Of a stretch of DNA of 24,779 bases, positions 15,236 through 22,981 are shown piece after piece. The stretch lies in assembly GCA_002405435.1 (NCBI GenBank), contig DHLU01000086.1:2781-27559 (forward strand), written 5' to 3'. The notes under the pieces are model-generated. The model worked only from the letters and a program-made list of their open reading frames with translations. It had not been told where the DNA came from and made no database searches. Position numbers and translations under genes: made by a program. How positions within the stretch are numbered: the first letter of the stretch is position 1; every line of letters begins with the position of its first letter. This stretch comes from Flavobacteriales bacterium UBA4660 (GTDB lineage: Bacteria > Bacteroidota > Bacteroidia > Flavobacteriales_D > Sanyastnellaceae).

Positions 15236-16477
15236 TTATCGTAACACGGATCTTTTGCGCTCGAACTCGAATTTACCCAACCGGAAACGGAAGGTTTTGG
15301 TTTCTTCCGTGCTGCTTTGTTCAATTTCCAACGGGGGTCCGCCTCGTGCTACAAGGCCCCGGTTCAGGGTGCGTTCGAGAAGCGCGAGCGTAAATCCCTC
15401 TTCAGGGAAAGCCTTGTCTCCCCACAGGGTTTTTTTGGCTGTTTCTTCAAGGAACTCGCCCACCGTGAGCCATTTTGTCTCGTGGGTCACAGAGGGTGGT
15501 GTAGGTCCTGGCTCCGGGTTTTCCGTTTGGTGTTCACGCATGGCAAGGCCCGCCTGCAGCGCCGGCAATCCCGCGGAAGCCCAGGCGCGGGCGTTGAGTT
15601 TATCCGGGGTCCGGTGCCGAGGCGCTGCCGATGCCTCAGCCGGAGTTTCAGGCTGTCCAGACACTTGACTAACCGCCGTGCTATTGTTAGGCTTGGCTAA
15701 CCGCGGGATTGGGGTTGTCGGTGTTTGGGCGGCACGGGGGCCTGAAGGCTTGTGCAGGGCGGCCTGTCGCGCGGGTGCCTCTCCGCTCCCGGGTGCAAAC
15801 AGTACCCAGGCCAACAGTGCTGCCGCGATCGCCACTGCGGCGTAGTAGAAACGCGGGATCGTCAAGACACGGGGTACCCGGCGGTAAAGGGATGCCTTGT
15901 GTTCAAAGGCTATGGAGGGTGCCGTCAGGCGTGTCCGGCGCAAATCATTCCACGCTGCGGCGAGGTGGCTGTCGCTTTCCAGGGCCGACTTCACTGCCTG
16001 TTGGTCCGCTTGCGCAAGGTCCCCTTCCAGCAGAGCGATGAGCCGGTGCGCAGGCAAGGCCATGTCTATGGTCTGCGGAATGCGCAATACTTCTTTGTCT
16101 TCATAGCGCGCTGGCAGGGGAACAAGCCGGGTGCGGGCAAATGCACGCGCGGCCGCTTCCGTTTCAGGCGAAAGCCGCCTTATTTCAGCCAGTGCCACTT
16201 CCTCTGCTGAGGTGAGGTCACCTTCGACCCAGCGCGCCAGCAGCCAATCGGTTTCTCCGTCTAGGCGCTGCCCTGCGTCTTTCTTCAGCCGGTCGCGGTG
16301 CGGAAAGTGCTCATTCGCCGGCACCGGCATCACCGCTTCGTCGAGACCCTCCAGCTGCGCGGCAATTTCGGGATGGTTGTCTAGGAAGGCACGAAACGCA
16401 AGCTCATCTTCCCGGGAAAGTGCGCCCTCCAGGAAGTCCAGCACATAGGCTTCGTAATTTTTCCTTGTGTATTTCAT
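15236..16477 (-). CDS. Membrane-anchored anti-sigma factor candidate with three internal repeats
   Basis: A 413-residue single-pass protein. The N-terminus YEAYVLDFLEGALSREDELAF is the pattern I know from Bacteroidota anti-sigma proteins encoded with ECF sigma genes. The cytoplasmic part holds three repeats near residues 11-66, 78-132 and 145-199, each starting L-x-x-(F/W/L)-(L/V)-E-G-(A/D)-L, with glutamate-glycine at 17-18, 85-86 and 151-152, and ending in an F/Y-x-x-K/R-x-x-L segment (RYEDKEVLR, AFEHKASLYR). One membrane helix lies about 211-228. A Pro/Ala/Thr-rich periplasmic linker (about 230-330) and a C-terminal domain (about 335-413) follow. No zinc-binding HxxxCxxC motif is present. 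ATG 16477 overlaps the sigma stop as ATGA, implying coupled synthesis. Predicted to hold the sigma factor at the membrane until an envelope signal arrives. Confidence 0.8.
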   Translation of the reverse strand: MKYTRKNYEAYVLDFLEGALSREDELAFRAFLDNHPEIAAQLEGLDEAVMPVPANEHFPHRDRLKKDAGQRLDGETDWLLARWVEGDLTSAEEVALAEIRRLSPETEAAARAFARTRLVPLPARYEDKEVLRIPQTIDMALPAHRLIALLEGDLAQADQQAVKSALESDSHLAAAWNDLRRTRLTAPSIAFEHKASLYRRVPRVLTIPRFYYAAVAIAAALLAWVLFAPGSGEAPARQAALHKPSGPRAAQTPTTPIPRLAKPNNSTAVSQVSGQPETPAEASAAPRHRTPDKLNARAWASAGLPALQAGLAMREHQTENPEPGPTPPSVTHETKWLTVGEFLEETAKKTLWGDKAFPEEGFTLALLERTLNRGLVARGGPPLEIEQSSTEETKTFRFRLGKFEFERKRSVLR

Positions 16478-16968
16478 CCGATCACGTTCTCCGCTTTCAC
16501 CAGGTATTCCTTCAGTGCCACGCGGCCCCGGTAGATATAGACCTTTACCTGCGATTCATTCAGTCCGGTTATTTTTTCTATGTCTTCGTAGCTGTATCCT
16601 TCATAATCGCGCAGCATGATCACACTGCGCTGCACGGGCGGCAACCGGTCGAGGGCTTCCTGCAAGATGTCCTGCACGTCGCTGTATTGTCGCGCAGATG
16701 ATTTTTCCGCTGTATGCATTTCCTCCCGGGTAAAATCCACCTGCCGCCTTTCCCTGCGCAACATGTCTATCATGGTATGGTAACCCGTGGTGAACAGATA
16801 ACTCTTCGATTTGATGAACGATACCTCTTCGACTTTCATCCAAAGCTTTGTGTAAGTATCCTGTACAAGGTCTTTCGCCTTGTCCCGGTCCTTCACATTC
16901 TTGAGCAGGAAGCGGTACAGGCCGTCACTGTGCAGGTCTACCGTCTGGTTATATTCGGCAACCGTCAT
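16474..16968 (-). CDS. ECF-type RNA polymerase sigma factor
   Basis: A 164-residue sigma-70 family protein with only regions 2 and 4. Region 2 (about 14-80) includes RDKAKDLVQDTYTKLWMKV and SYLFTTGYHTMIDMLRRERR, the core-binding and -10 recognition helices. Region 4 (about 100-157) includes LPPVQRSVIMLRDYEGYSYEDIEKITGLNESQVKVYIYRGRVALKEYL, the helix-turn-helix for -35 recognition. The start ATG 16968 is preceded by AGCCTTTG 19 bases upstream. It forms an ATGA overlap with the anti-sigma candidate, the standard layout of a sigma/anti-sigma switch. Its target genes cannot be told from here; the neighbouring envelope genes are possible but unproven. Confidence 0.95.
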   Translation of the reverse strand: MTVAEYNQTVDLHSDGLYRFLLKNVKDRDKAKDLVQDTYTKLWMKVEEVSFIKSKSYLFTTGYHTMIDMLRRERRQVDFTREEMHTAEKSSARQYSDVQDILQEALDRLPPVQRSVIMLRDYEGYSYEDIEKITGLNESQVKVYIYRGRVALKEYLVKAENVIG

Positions 16969-16987
16969 GGTTCGGTGGGGTCATGAT

Positions 16988-16995
16988 CAAAGGCT
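16988..16995 (-). promoter_or_regulatory. Candidate -7 promoter element AGCCTTTG for the sigma gene
   Basis: The minus strand reads AGCCTTTG, matching the TTTG half of TAnnTTTG, 19 bases before ATG 16968. The TA half is poor, so this could also be an alternative-sigma or autoregulated promoter. Confidence 0.35.
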
Positions 16996-17065
16996 TTTTC
17001 AGCGGTAAGACGTTCGGGTGCCTGTAAAGTTACACCCCCGCCCGAAAACATTCCTTCCACCCTGT

Positions 17066-17074
17066 TGTGGATAA
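17066..17074 (-). promoter_or_regulatory. Perfect DnaA-box-like sequence TTATCCACA
   Basis: The minus strand reads TTATCCACA, identical to the strong DnaA box consensus, in the divergent spacer between the sigma gene and the lipoprotein gene. A second, one-mismatch copy lies 72 bases to the right. A chance match is possible. Confidence 0.4.
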
Positions 17075-17145
17075 CCCGGCACATTAACCCATTTTAACTA
17101 GCTGACATTCAGTTGTTTGTTTTTCCTTTGTTTTTTTCGCGCCAG

Positions 17146-17154
17146 TTATCAACA
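17146..17154 (+). promoter_or_regulatory. DnaA-box-like sequence TTATCAACA (one mismatch)
   Basis: TTATCAACA differs at one base from TTATCCACA and is oriented opposite to the box at 17066-17074, with a T-rich tract between them. Weak on its own. Confidence 0.25.
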
Positions 17155-17170
17155 CTCCCTGTCCGCGCGC

Positions 17171-17178
17171 TATTTTTG
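17171..17178 (+). promoter_or_regulatory. Perfect -7 promoter element TATTTTTG
   Basis: TATTTTTG fits TAnnTTTG exactly. It ends 27 bases before ATG 17206 of the small lipoprotein, which probably shares its transcript with the SprT-like gene. Confidence 0.55.
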
Positions 17179-17205
17179 TATCGTTCACTTTCCGAAACAG
17201 ACGCC

Positions 17206-17379
17206 ATGTGCAACAAATCTCCGCTTCTTCCCCGGGCCTTATGGCTGGTCATGCTGGCGGGTGTGGGCACCGGCTGTTCTCTGTTCCGGACCACCAACAA
17301 GTGCAATTCGTGTCCTACGTGGGACGATCATTTACCGCTTCATTCCGTGTATGAGCCACATCACCCAAAGAACCACTGA
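17206..17379 (+). CDS. Small lipoprotein
   Basis: A 57-residue protein. ATG 17206 gives a short positively charged start, a hydrophobic stretch (ALWLVMLAGVG) and a lipobox ending in GTGC, so Cys24 would be lipidated. The mature part begins CSLFRTTNKCNSCPTWDDH, and short Bacteroidota lipoproteins with a CSLF start and a C-x-x-C-P-x-W core are familiar to me. The C-terminus is His/Pro-rich. The gene overlaps the SprT-like gene by 29 bases in another frame, so the two are probably translated from one message. Function unknown. The frame extends upstream to 17113, but a start there would bury the signal and sit before the promoter element. Confidence 0.75.
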   Translation: MCNKSPLLPRALWLVMLAGVGTGCSLFRTTNKCNSCPTWDDHLPLHSVYEPHHPKNH

Positions 17380-17974
17380 GCTCGAGTCGGTGTTGGTGCG
17401 CTTCATACCTTCGAGCGCCATCGATCTTGCGTGCCGCAAGCTGCGCGAGATTCCGTGCAACATTGAAATCACCGAAGAGCGCAAATCTGTGCACGGCGAC
17501 TTCAGGCCTTCGCGCGGTCGTTCGACCATTACCATTAATGGCACGCTCAACCGCTATGCTTTCCTGATTACGCTGATGCACGAATTGGCCCACCTTCAGG
17601 CCTGGGAGACATACCGCAACGCCATCAAGCCCCACGGCGATGAATGGAAGCGCCTCTTCAAGCGCAGCCTGGGCCCGTTTTTGCGCAATGGTGTATTTCC
17701 GTCCGACATCGAAAATGCACTGGCCGATTACCTCTCGAATCCGATGGCAGCCACGTGCAGCGACCTCAGGCTTTCTCGGGTGCTCGCCCGCTACGACCGC
17801 AGGAAGCCCGGTGAGTTTCTGCTCGATGAACTTCCGGCCAATGCGGCTTTTGTGTATAACGACAAGCGCACCTTCATCAAAGGTCACAAAATCAGAACCC
17901 GGTACCACTGCGTGTGCACATCCACCAAAGACGTGTACCTTTTCTCTCCGCTGGCCAAAGTGAAAAAGGCTTAA
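17351..17974 (+). CDS. SprT-like zinc metalloprotease domain protein
   Basis: A 207-residue protein without signal peptide. The zinc-peptidase motif HELAH lies at 77-81 (LITLMHELAHLQAWE), and a third ligand is likely His95 in KPHGDEWKRLF, the HGxxW/F pattern of SprT/Spartan-type proteins. TITINGTLNRYAFLITL just before the motif is also family-typical. The C-terminal end has only scattered cysteines (ATCSDL, YHCVC), so the four-cysteine ribbon of some SprT proteins is incomplete. The eukaryotic relatives cut DNA-protein crosslinks; the bacterial role is unclear. ATG 17351 is used because upstream in-frame sequence overlaps the lipoprotein gene and is not protein-like. Overlap with the lipoprotein gene: 29 bases. 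Confidence 0.88.
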   Translation: MSHITQRTTELESVLVRFIPSSAIDLACRKLREIPCNIEITEERKSVHGDFRPSRGRSTITINGTLNRYAFLITLMHELAHLQAWETYRNAIKPHGDEWKRLFKRSLGPFLRNGVFPSDIENALADYLSNPMAATCSDLRLSRVLARYDRRKPGEFLLDELPANAAFVYNDKRTFIKGHKIRTRYHCVCTSTKDVYLFSPLAKVKKA

Positions 17975-17992
17975 TAGTTTAAGCCCCGGCAC

Positions 17993-18000
17993 TATTCTTG
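17993..18000 (+). promoter_or_regulatory. Weak -7-like element TATTCTTG
   Basis: TATTCTTG differs from TAnnTTTG at one base and lies 36 bases before the TonB receptor ATG at 18037. The spacing is longer than at the other genes, so confidence is low. Confidence 0.3.
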
Positions 18001-18036
18001 CTGAGAGGCCGCACCTTAAACTCCACCAGGTAGCTT

Positions 18037-20472
18037 ATGAATTGTCTTGAAGGAATTTCCCAGCTCAGGCGCTGTGTTGCGTTGTCAATTACTTTTTGGT
18101 TGTTAGGTTCCTTTGCCGCTGCGCAAACCATAACTGTCAGAGACGAGAGCACACTCGAGAGTCTTGAGCTCGTCACCATCTTCAGCAAGAACCTCAACAG
18201 CGGCGTCCAGACCAATATTTACGGCAAGGCCGATGTCAGCGGGCTTGTCGGGGCGCAGGACATACTGATTTCGCGGGTAGGCTATTTTGATTTCAGCACC
18301 AACTGGGAAGGCCTTCAGGCAATGAACCTCGAAATTTACCTCACACACAACTATGCATCGAGCGGCCAGATTGTGGTTTCCGCCAGCAAGTTTGAAGAAA
18401 AGGCCTCGGATGTTCCACGCCTCATCAAGGTCATCGAAAGCCGTGAACTCGATTTCCTCAACCAGTCTTCGACACCCGATGCCCTTCAGGCCGCCGGACA
18501 GGTGATGGTGCAGAAAAGCCAGCAAGGCGGGGGCTCCCCTATTATTCGCGGATTTGAAGCCAACAAAATACTGCTGGTCGTCGACGGCGTGCGCATGAAC
18601 AACGCCATATACCGGGGCGGCCACCTGCAGAATTCGATGACAACCGACAACAGCATGTTTGACCGGATGGAGGTGAGTTTTGGTCCGGGCTCGGTGATTT
18701 ATGGCAGCGATGCGCTCGGTGGCGTCATTCACTTTTACACCCGCAAACCCGCCTTCTCCCCTGACGACAACAAGCTGTTTTCCGTCGGCACCTGGATTCG
18801 CGGGTCCAGTGCTGCACAAGAAAGTTCCGGACATGCCGACTTCTCTTTCGGAACGAAAAACTTCGCCTCCCTCACAGGCATCACCTACAGCCGCTTCGGA
18901 GACCTGCGCACAGGGAACGTACGAAACCCGTTTTACCCTGACTTCGGCAAGCGCCCCTGGTATGTAGAGCGCATCAATGGTATCGACAGTATTGTCGTAA
19001 ATGAAGACCATAACCTTCAGGTAGGAAGCGGCTATTCACAAATCGACGCCCTGCAGAAATTCATCGTGCGCCAGGGCGAACAGATTCAGCACACACTTAA
19101 TCTGCAATTGAGCACCAGCAGTGACGTGCCCCGCTACGACCGTTTGGTACAAACAAGCGGTGGCAATCCTCGCTTCTCCGAGTGGTATTATGGTCCTCAG
19201 GACCGTCTTATGGCCGCCTACACCCTTGAAATGAAAAACGACAGCCTCTTCTACAATGCGGCGCGGATCACGCTCTCGGCCCAACTCATAGAAGAAAGCC
19301 GACACGACCGGCGTTTCCGCAGCGACAACATCAGCCGGCGCATTGAAAACCTGCTGATTTACGGACTGAACGCAGACTTTGAAAAGGAAATGAACGCCCA
19401 CGAATTCCGCTACGGAATCGATGCCTCCTTCAACGATGTGCGCTCTACGGCCCGCAGCGAAAACATACGCACGGGTGCGTCTGAGCCGCTCGACACGCGC
19501 TATCCGGGTGGAGGAAGCAATATGTCTTCCACCGCAGTGTACGTTACCCATGCCTGGGAGGCCGGAGAACGGCTGATCATTAGCGATGGAATCCGCCTGA
19601 GTAATGTGGCCCTTGATGCCCGATTCTCCGATACGGCTTTCTATGATTTTCCCTTTGACCACATATCACAGAACAACACCGCGCTCAACGGCAACTTGGG
19701 CATGGTGCTGAAGCCCGGCGGTGACTGGCGTATCTCAATGATGGGCGCCTCCGGATTCAGGGCGCCTAACGTAGATGACCTGGCGAAAGTCTTTGAAAGC
19801 GTGCCGGGAAGGGTCATTGTGCCCAACCCCGACCTGAAGCCCGAGTTCACCTACAATGCTGACTTCACGATAGCGAAAACCCTATACCAACGAACCACGC
19901 TTACTGCCAACGCGTTTTATACCTGGTACGAGCAGGCCATCACCACGGGCCCCGGCACTTTCAACGGCGCTTCCTCTATCGTTTATGACGGAGACACCAG
20001 CGCAGTCATCACAAGTTACAATGCCGGAAGAGCCTATATCTACGGCTGCTATTTCAGGATTGAGTCCCAACTCTCCCCGCAGGTGAATCTTACCAGCGAC
20101 TTCACCTATACCTATGCCCGCATCAGAACGGACTCAACCGACTATCCGCTCGACCACATTCCACCGGCATTCGGCCGCACTGCACTGCGGTGGCAGCGCC
20201 CGCGTTTTCAGGGAGAATTTTCTGCCCAATACAGTGCCTGGAAAAAGCGCGGAGAATACAATCTTATTGGTGAAGATAATTTTGCCTACGCTACCGAAAA
20301 CGGAATGCCGGCCTGGCTGGTGCTTAATGTACGTGGGGCCTACCAGTTCAACAATCACCTCAACCTTCAGGTGGCGCTTGAAAACCTGCTCAACCACCAC
20401 TACCGTGTTTTTGCCAGCAACATCTCTGCTCCTGGCCGCAACCTGGTGCTGACGCTCCGCGCACGCGTATAG
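18037..20472 (+). CDS. TonB-dependent outer-membrane receptor, haem/haemoglobin-receptor type
   Basis: An 811-residue receptor. A signal peptide spans about residues 1-29 (SFAAAQ). Residues about 30-105 resemble a carboxypeptidase-regulatory-like domain, the usual Bacteroidota N-terminal extension. The plug follows at about 115-235: IIRGFEANKILLVVDGVRMNNAIYRGGHLQ and FGPGSVIYGSDALGGVIHFYT. The barrel occupies the rest and ends in LTLRARV. FRAP at 574-577 and NPDL at 597-600 are the paired motifs of haem/haemoglobin receptors such as HemR and HmuR. No histidine lies between them, unlike some members where one contacts haem. Expected role: TonB-driven uptake of haem or a similar iron source. 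No haem-lipoprotein, ferric reductase or Fur box was found nearby, so substrate specificity is inferred from motifs only. Confidence 0.93.
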   Translation: MNCLEGISQLRRCVALSITFWLLGSFAAAQTITVRDESTLESLELVTIFSKNLNSGVQTNIYGKADVSGLVGAQDILISRVGYFDFSTNWEGLQAMNLEIYLTHNYASSGQIVVSASKFEEKASDVPRLIKVIESRELDFLNQSSTPDALQAAGQVMVQKSQQGGGSPIIRGFEANKILLVVDGVRMNNAIYRGGHLQNSMTTDNSMFDRMEVSFGPGSVIYGSDALGGVIHFYTRKPAFSPDDNKLFSVGTWIRGSSAAQESSGHADFSFGTKNFASLTGITYSRFGDLRTGNVRNPFYPDFGKRPWYVERINGIDSIVVNEDHNLQVGSGYSQIDALQKFIVRQGEQIQHTLNLQLSTSSDVPRYDRLVQTSGGNPRFSEWYYGPQDRLMAAYTLEMKNDSLFYNAARITLSAQLIEESRHDRRFRSDNISRRIENLLIYGLNADFEKEMNAHEFRYGIDASFNDVRSTARSENIRTGASEPLDTRYPGGGSNMSSTAVYVTHAWEAGERLIISDGIRLSNVALDARFSDTAFYDFPFDHISQNNTALNGNLGMVLKPGGDWRISMMGASGFRAPNVDDLAKVFESVPGRVIVPNPDLKPEFTYNADFTIAKTLYQRTTLTANAFYTWYEQAITTGPGTFNGASSIVYDGDTSAVITSYNAGRAYIYGCYFRIESQLSPQVNLTSDFTYTYARIRTDSTDYPLDHIPPAFGRTALRWQRPRFQGEFSAQYSAWKKRGEYNLIGEDNFAYATENGMPAWLVLNVRGAYQFNNHLNLQVALENLLNHHYRVFASNISAPGRNLVLTLRARV

Positions 20473-20491
20473 AAATCTTTCGTGTAGCCGT

Positions 20492-21631
20492 TTACAGGGT
20501 TCCCCGGGCTTCCTGTTCACGCTCGATGGACTCAAACAGGGCTTTGAAATTTCCTTTGCCGAAACTTTTGGCCCCCTTGCGCTGAATAATCTCAAAAAAC
20601 ATGGTTGGCCTGTCGAGCACAGGCTTGGTGAATAACTGCAGGAGATAACCCTCATCATCGCGGTCAATCAGAATGCCAAGTTCCTTCAGTGGCGCCAGGT
20701 CTTCATCAATCTTGCCCACTCTGTCGAGCACCGTATCGTAGTATGTGTCGGGCACATAAAGAAATTCCACCCCGTGGTTTTTCAGGTGGGTCACTGTTTC
20801 GATGATGTTGTCGGTGGCCACGGCGATGTGCTGCACCCCGGCTCCCTGGTAAAAGTCTATGTACTCTTCAATCTGCGATTTTTTGCGTCCCTCGGCAGGC
20901 TCGTTGATTGGGAACTTGATGCGCCCGTTTCCGTTGCTCATCACCTTGCTCATCAGTGCCGTGTATTCCGTGGAAATATCTTTGTCGTCAAAGGATATGA
21001 TCTGGGCAAATCCCATCACCTTCGCATAAAACTCAACCCACTTGTTCATTTCATTCCACCCCACATTACCCACCATGTGGTCAACGAACCTGAGTCCGAT
21101 TGTTGCTGAACGGAAGCCGGGCTCCCACCTGCGGAAGCCGGGCATAAACACTCCGCGGTAGTCTTTGCGCTCCACAAATATGTGCACTGTTTCCCCATAA
21201 GTATGGATACCGCTGAGTACTACACGGCCATCATTATCTTCACGTACCTCGGGCTTCATGAATGATTCACCGCCGCGCTGTGTTGTCTGCTTCCACGCAT
21301 CCGCCGCATCGTCCACCCAAAGGGCAATCACCTTTACGCCGTCACCATGCCTGTTGATGTGCTCGTTGATAGGACCGCCGGGCGTAAGGGGCGAGGTCAG
21401 TACCAGCCTGATTTTGTCCTGTTCAAGCACGTAGGACACTGAATCGCGTGATCCCGTTTCAAGTCCCCGGTACGCCAGCGGCTGAAAACCCCATGCACTC
21501 ATGTAATAATGCGCAGCCTGTTTGGCGTTTCCGACATAGAGTTCTACATAATCGGTTCCCAGCAGGGGCAGGAAATCTTCCGCCTGCGGAACGACTTTTT
21601 CAAGGTGAAGTGAGGTAGCGTCTGTCAACAT
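20492..21631 (-). CDS. hpd: 4-Hydroxyphenylpyruvate dioxygenase
   Basis: A 379-residue cytosolic non-haem iron dioxygenase that converts 4-hydroxyphenylpyruvate to homogentisate in tyrosine degradation. The N-terminal vicinal-oxygen-chelate domain starts DFLPLLGTDYVELYVGNAKQAA. The catalytic C-terminal domain has the iron ligands His185 (FVDHMVGNV), His268 (GVQHIAVATD) and Glu347 (MFFEIIQRKG). ISFDDKDISTEYTALMSKVM, KFPINEPAEGRKKSQIEEYI and the C-terminal helix SFGKGNFKALFESIEREQ are also family hallmarks. ATG 21631 gives the standard N-terminus. No homogentisate dioxygenase or other tyrosine gene is next to it in the window. It diverges from the symporter gene and has a perfect -7 element upstream. 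Confidence 0.97.
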   Translation of the reverse strand: MLTDATSLHLEKVVPQAEDFLPLLGTDYVELYVGNAKQAAHYYMSAWGFQPLAYRGLETGSRDSVSYVLEQDKIRLVLTSPLTPGGPINEHINRHGDGVKVIALWVDDAADAWKQTTQRGGESFMKPEVREDNDGRVVLSGIHTYGETVHIFVERKDYRGVFMPGFRRWEPGFRSATIGLRFVDHMVGNVGWNEMNKWVEFYAKVMGFAQIISFDDKDISTEYTALMSKVMSNGNGRIKFPINEPAEGRKKSQIEEYIDFYQGAGVQHIAVATDNIIETVTHLKNHGVEFLYVPDTYYDTVLDRVGKIDEDLAPLKELGILIDRDDEGYLLQLFTKPVLDRPTMFFEIIQRKGAKSFGKGNFKALFESIEREQEARGTL

Positions 21632-21672
21632 ATTTCCGTCATCTTAGAGCCCGGGCGGGCGGTAATTGCGGT

Positions 21673-21680
21673 CAAAGATA
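21673..21680 (-). promoter_or_regulatory. Perfect -7 promoter element TATCTTTG for hpd
   Basis: The minus strand reads TATCTTTG, an exact TAnnTTTG match, 41 bases upstream of ATG 21631. No clear -33 TTTG at the expected distance. Confidence 0.55.
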
Positions 21681-21726
21681 GCCAGCCTTCAATTTGCCTA
21701 TTTTGCCCCTGATTAAAATCACCCGC

Positions 21727-22974
21727 ATGAATAAATCCAACGCCCTCACCCTGTGGATCTTTATCTGCCTTGCTGCCGGACTGGTTGCGGGTATCTCGCT
21801 GAATTTCATCTACCCGGCTGCTCCAGACGGCACCACCCACGCCACGCTTGCCGGCATACTCGAATATGTCACCCTCGTCACCGACATATTTCTGCGGCTC
21901 ATCAAGATGATTATCGCACCCCTGGTTTTCGCCACACTTGTGGTCGGCGTGGCCAAGCTCGGTGACCTTAAATCGGTGGGCCGCATTGGCGGTAAAACCC
22001 TCTTGTGGTTCTTTTCCGCCTCTTTTGTTTCCCTCTTGCTCGGCTGCCTGCTGGTCAACCTCTTTCAGCCCGGAGTGGCTATGGGGCTTGAACTGCCTCC
22101 CGCCGATGCCGCCACCGGTATCGACAAGGCGGCCATGTCGCTCAAAGGATTCCTTACGCACATCTTCCCAAAGAGCATCGTGGAGGCCATGGCCGGCAAC
22201 GAAATTCTGCAGATTGTCGTGTTTTCACTCTTCTTCGGCGCCGCCACTGCGGCCGTCGGGGAGCGGGGAGAACCGGTAATCAAACTGCTTGATGGTGTCG
22301 GACACATTATGCTCAAGGTCACTTCGATGGTAATGTATGTGGCGCCGCTGGCGGTGTTTGCCGCCATCACCAATATGGTTTCGAAAAAAGGGCTCAGTAT
22401 TCTGGATGACTATGCCGTCTTCATTCTCGAGTTTTATTTCGGCCTGTTGCTCTTGTGGGGCATCCTGCTTTTTGCCGGCTGGCTGTTGATCAAGAAGCGC
22501 ATAACCACCCTGGTGCGGCGGCTGCGTGAGCCTCTCACGGTGGCCTTTTCCACCGCAAGCAGCGAAGCGGTTTTTCCAAAACTTCTCGAAGAACTGGAGC
22601 GGTTTGGCTGTCGCAACCGGATTGTAAGCTTCGTGCTGCCTCTCGGTTATAGCTTCAACCTCGACGGCTCCATGATGTACATGACTTTTGCCAGCCTCTT
22701 CATCGCCCAGAGCTACGGCATTCCCATGGACATCGGCACACAACTGAGCATGCTTCTTGTGCTGATGGTGACCTCCAAGGGCATTGCCGGTGTGCCGCGG
22801 GCCTCGCTTGTGGTGATCGCCGGCACCCTGGCGCAGTTCAATATTCCCGAAGCCGGACTGCTCCTGCTGCTGGGCATTGACCATATTCTCGATATGGGAC
22901 GCAGTGCTACTAATGTGATCGGCAACGCCGTGGCCGCCGTGGCGGTAAGCAAATGGGAAAAAGCCCTCGACTAA
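21727..22974 (+). CDS. Dicarboxylate/amino acid:cation symporter (SLC1-type, DAACS family)
   Basis: A 415-residue inner-membrane transporter with about eight membrane helices plus two re-entrant hairpins. The first hairpin has AFSTASSEAVFPKLLEELERFG (serine-rich motif at about 275-283), helix 7 has NLDGSMMYMTFASLFIAQ (311-328; the family motif is NMDGT), the second hairpin has SKGIAGVPRASLVV, and helix 8 has DHILDMGRSATNVIGNAVAA. In GltPh terms, Asp389 aligns with the substrate-amine Asp394 and Arg392 with Arg397, which favours an acidic amino acid over a plain dicarboxylate, while Asn400 replaces the sodium-site Asp405. Expected role: sodium- or proton-driven uptake of glutamate or aspartate. 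ATG 21727 gives a natural start; it diverges from hpd. Confidence 0.93.
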   Translation: MNKSNALTLWIFICLAAGLVAGISLNFIYPAAPDGTTHATLAGILEYVTLVTDIFLRLIKMIIAPLVFATLVVGVAKLGDLKSVGRIGGKTLLWFFSASFVSLLLGCLLVNLFQPGVAMGLELPPADAATGIDKAAMSLKGFLTHIFPKSIVEAMAGNEILQIVVFSLFFGAATAAVGERGEPVIKLLDGVGHIMLKVTSMVMYVAPLAVFAAITNMVSKKGLSILDDYAVFILEFYFGLLLLWGILLFAGWLLIKKRITTLVRRLREPLTVAFSTASSEAVFPKLLEELERFGCRNRIVSFVLPLGYSFNLDGSMMYMTFASLFIAQSYGIPMDIGTQLSMLLVLMVTSKGIAGVPRASLVVIAGTLAQFNIPEAGLLLLLGIDHILDMGRSATNVIGNAVAAVAVSKWEKALD

Positions 22975-22981
22975 GAAGTGG

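Noticed and set aside
16985..17205. Full chromosome origin
   Set aside because: There is only one perfect and one imperfect DnaA box, no dnaA or other origin-linked genes, and no skew data; kept only as a finding to check.
18103..19011. 302-codon open frame antisense to the TonB receptor
   Set aside because: It is antisense to the conserved plug region, and its translation shows no domain.
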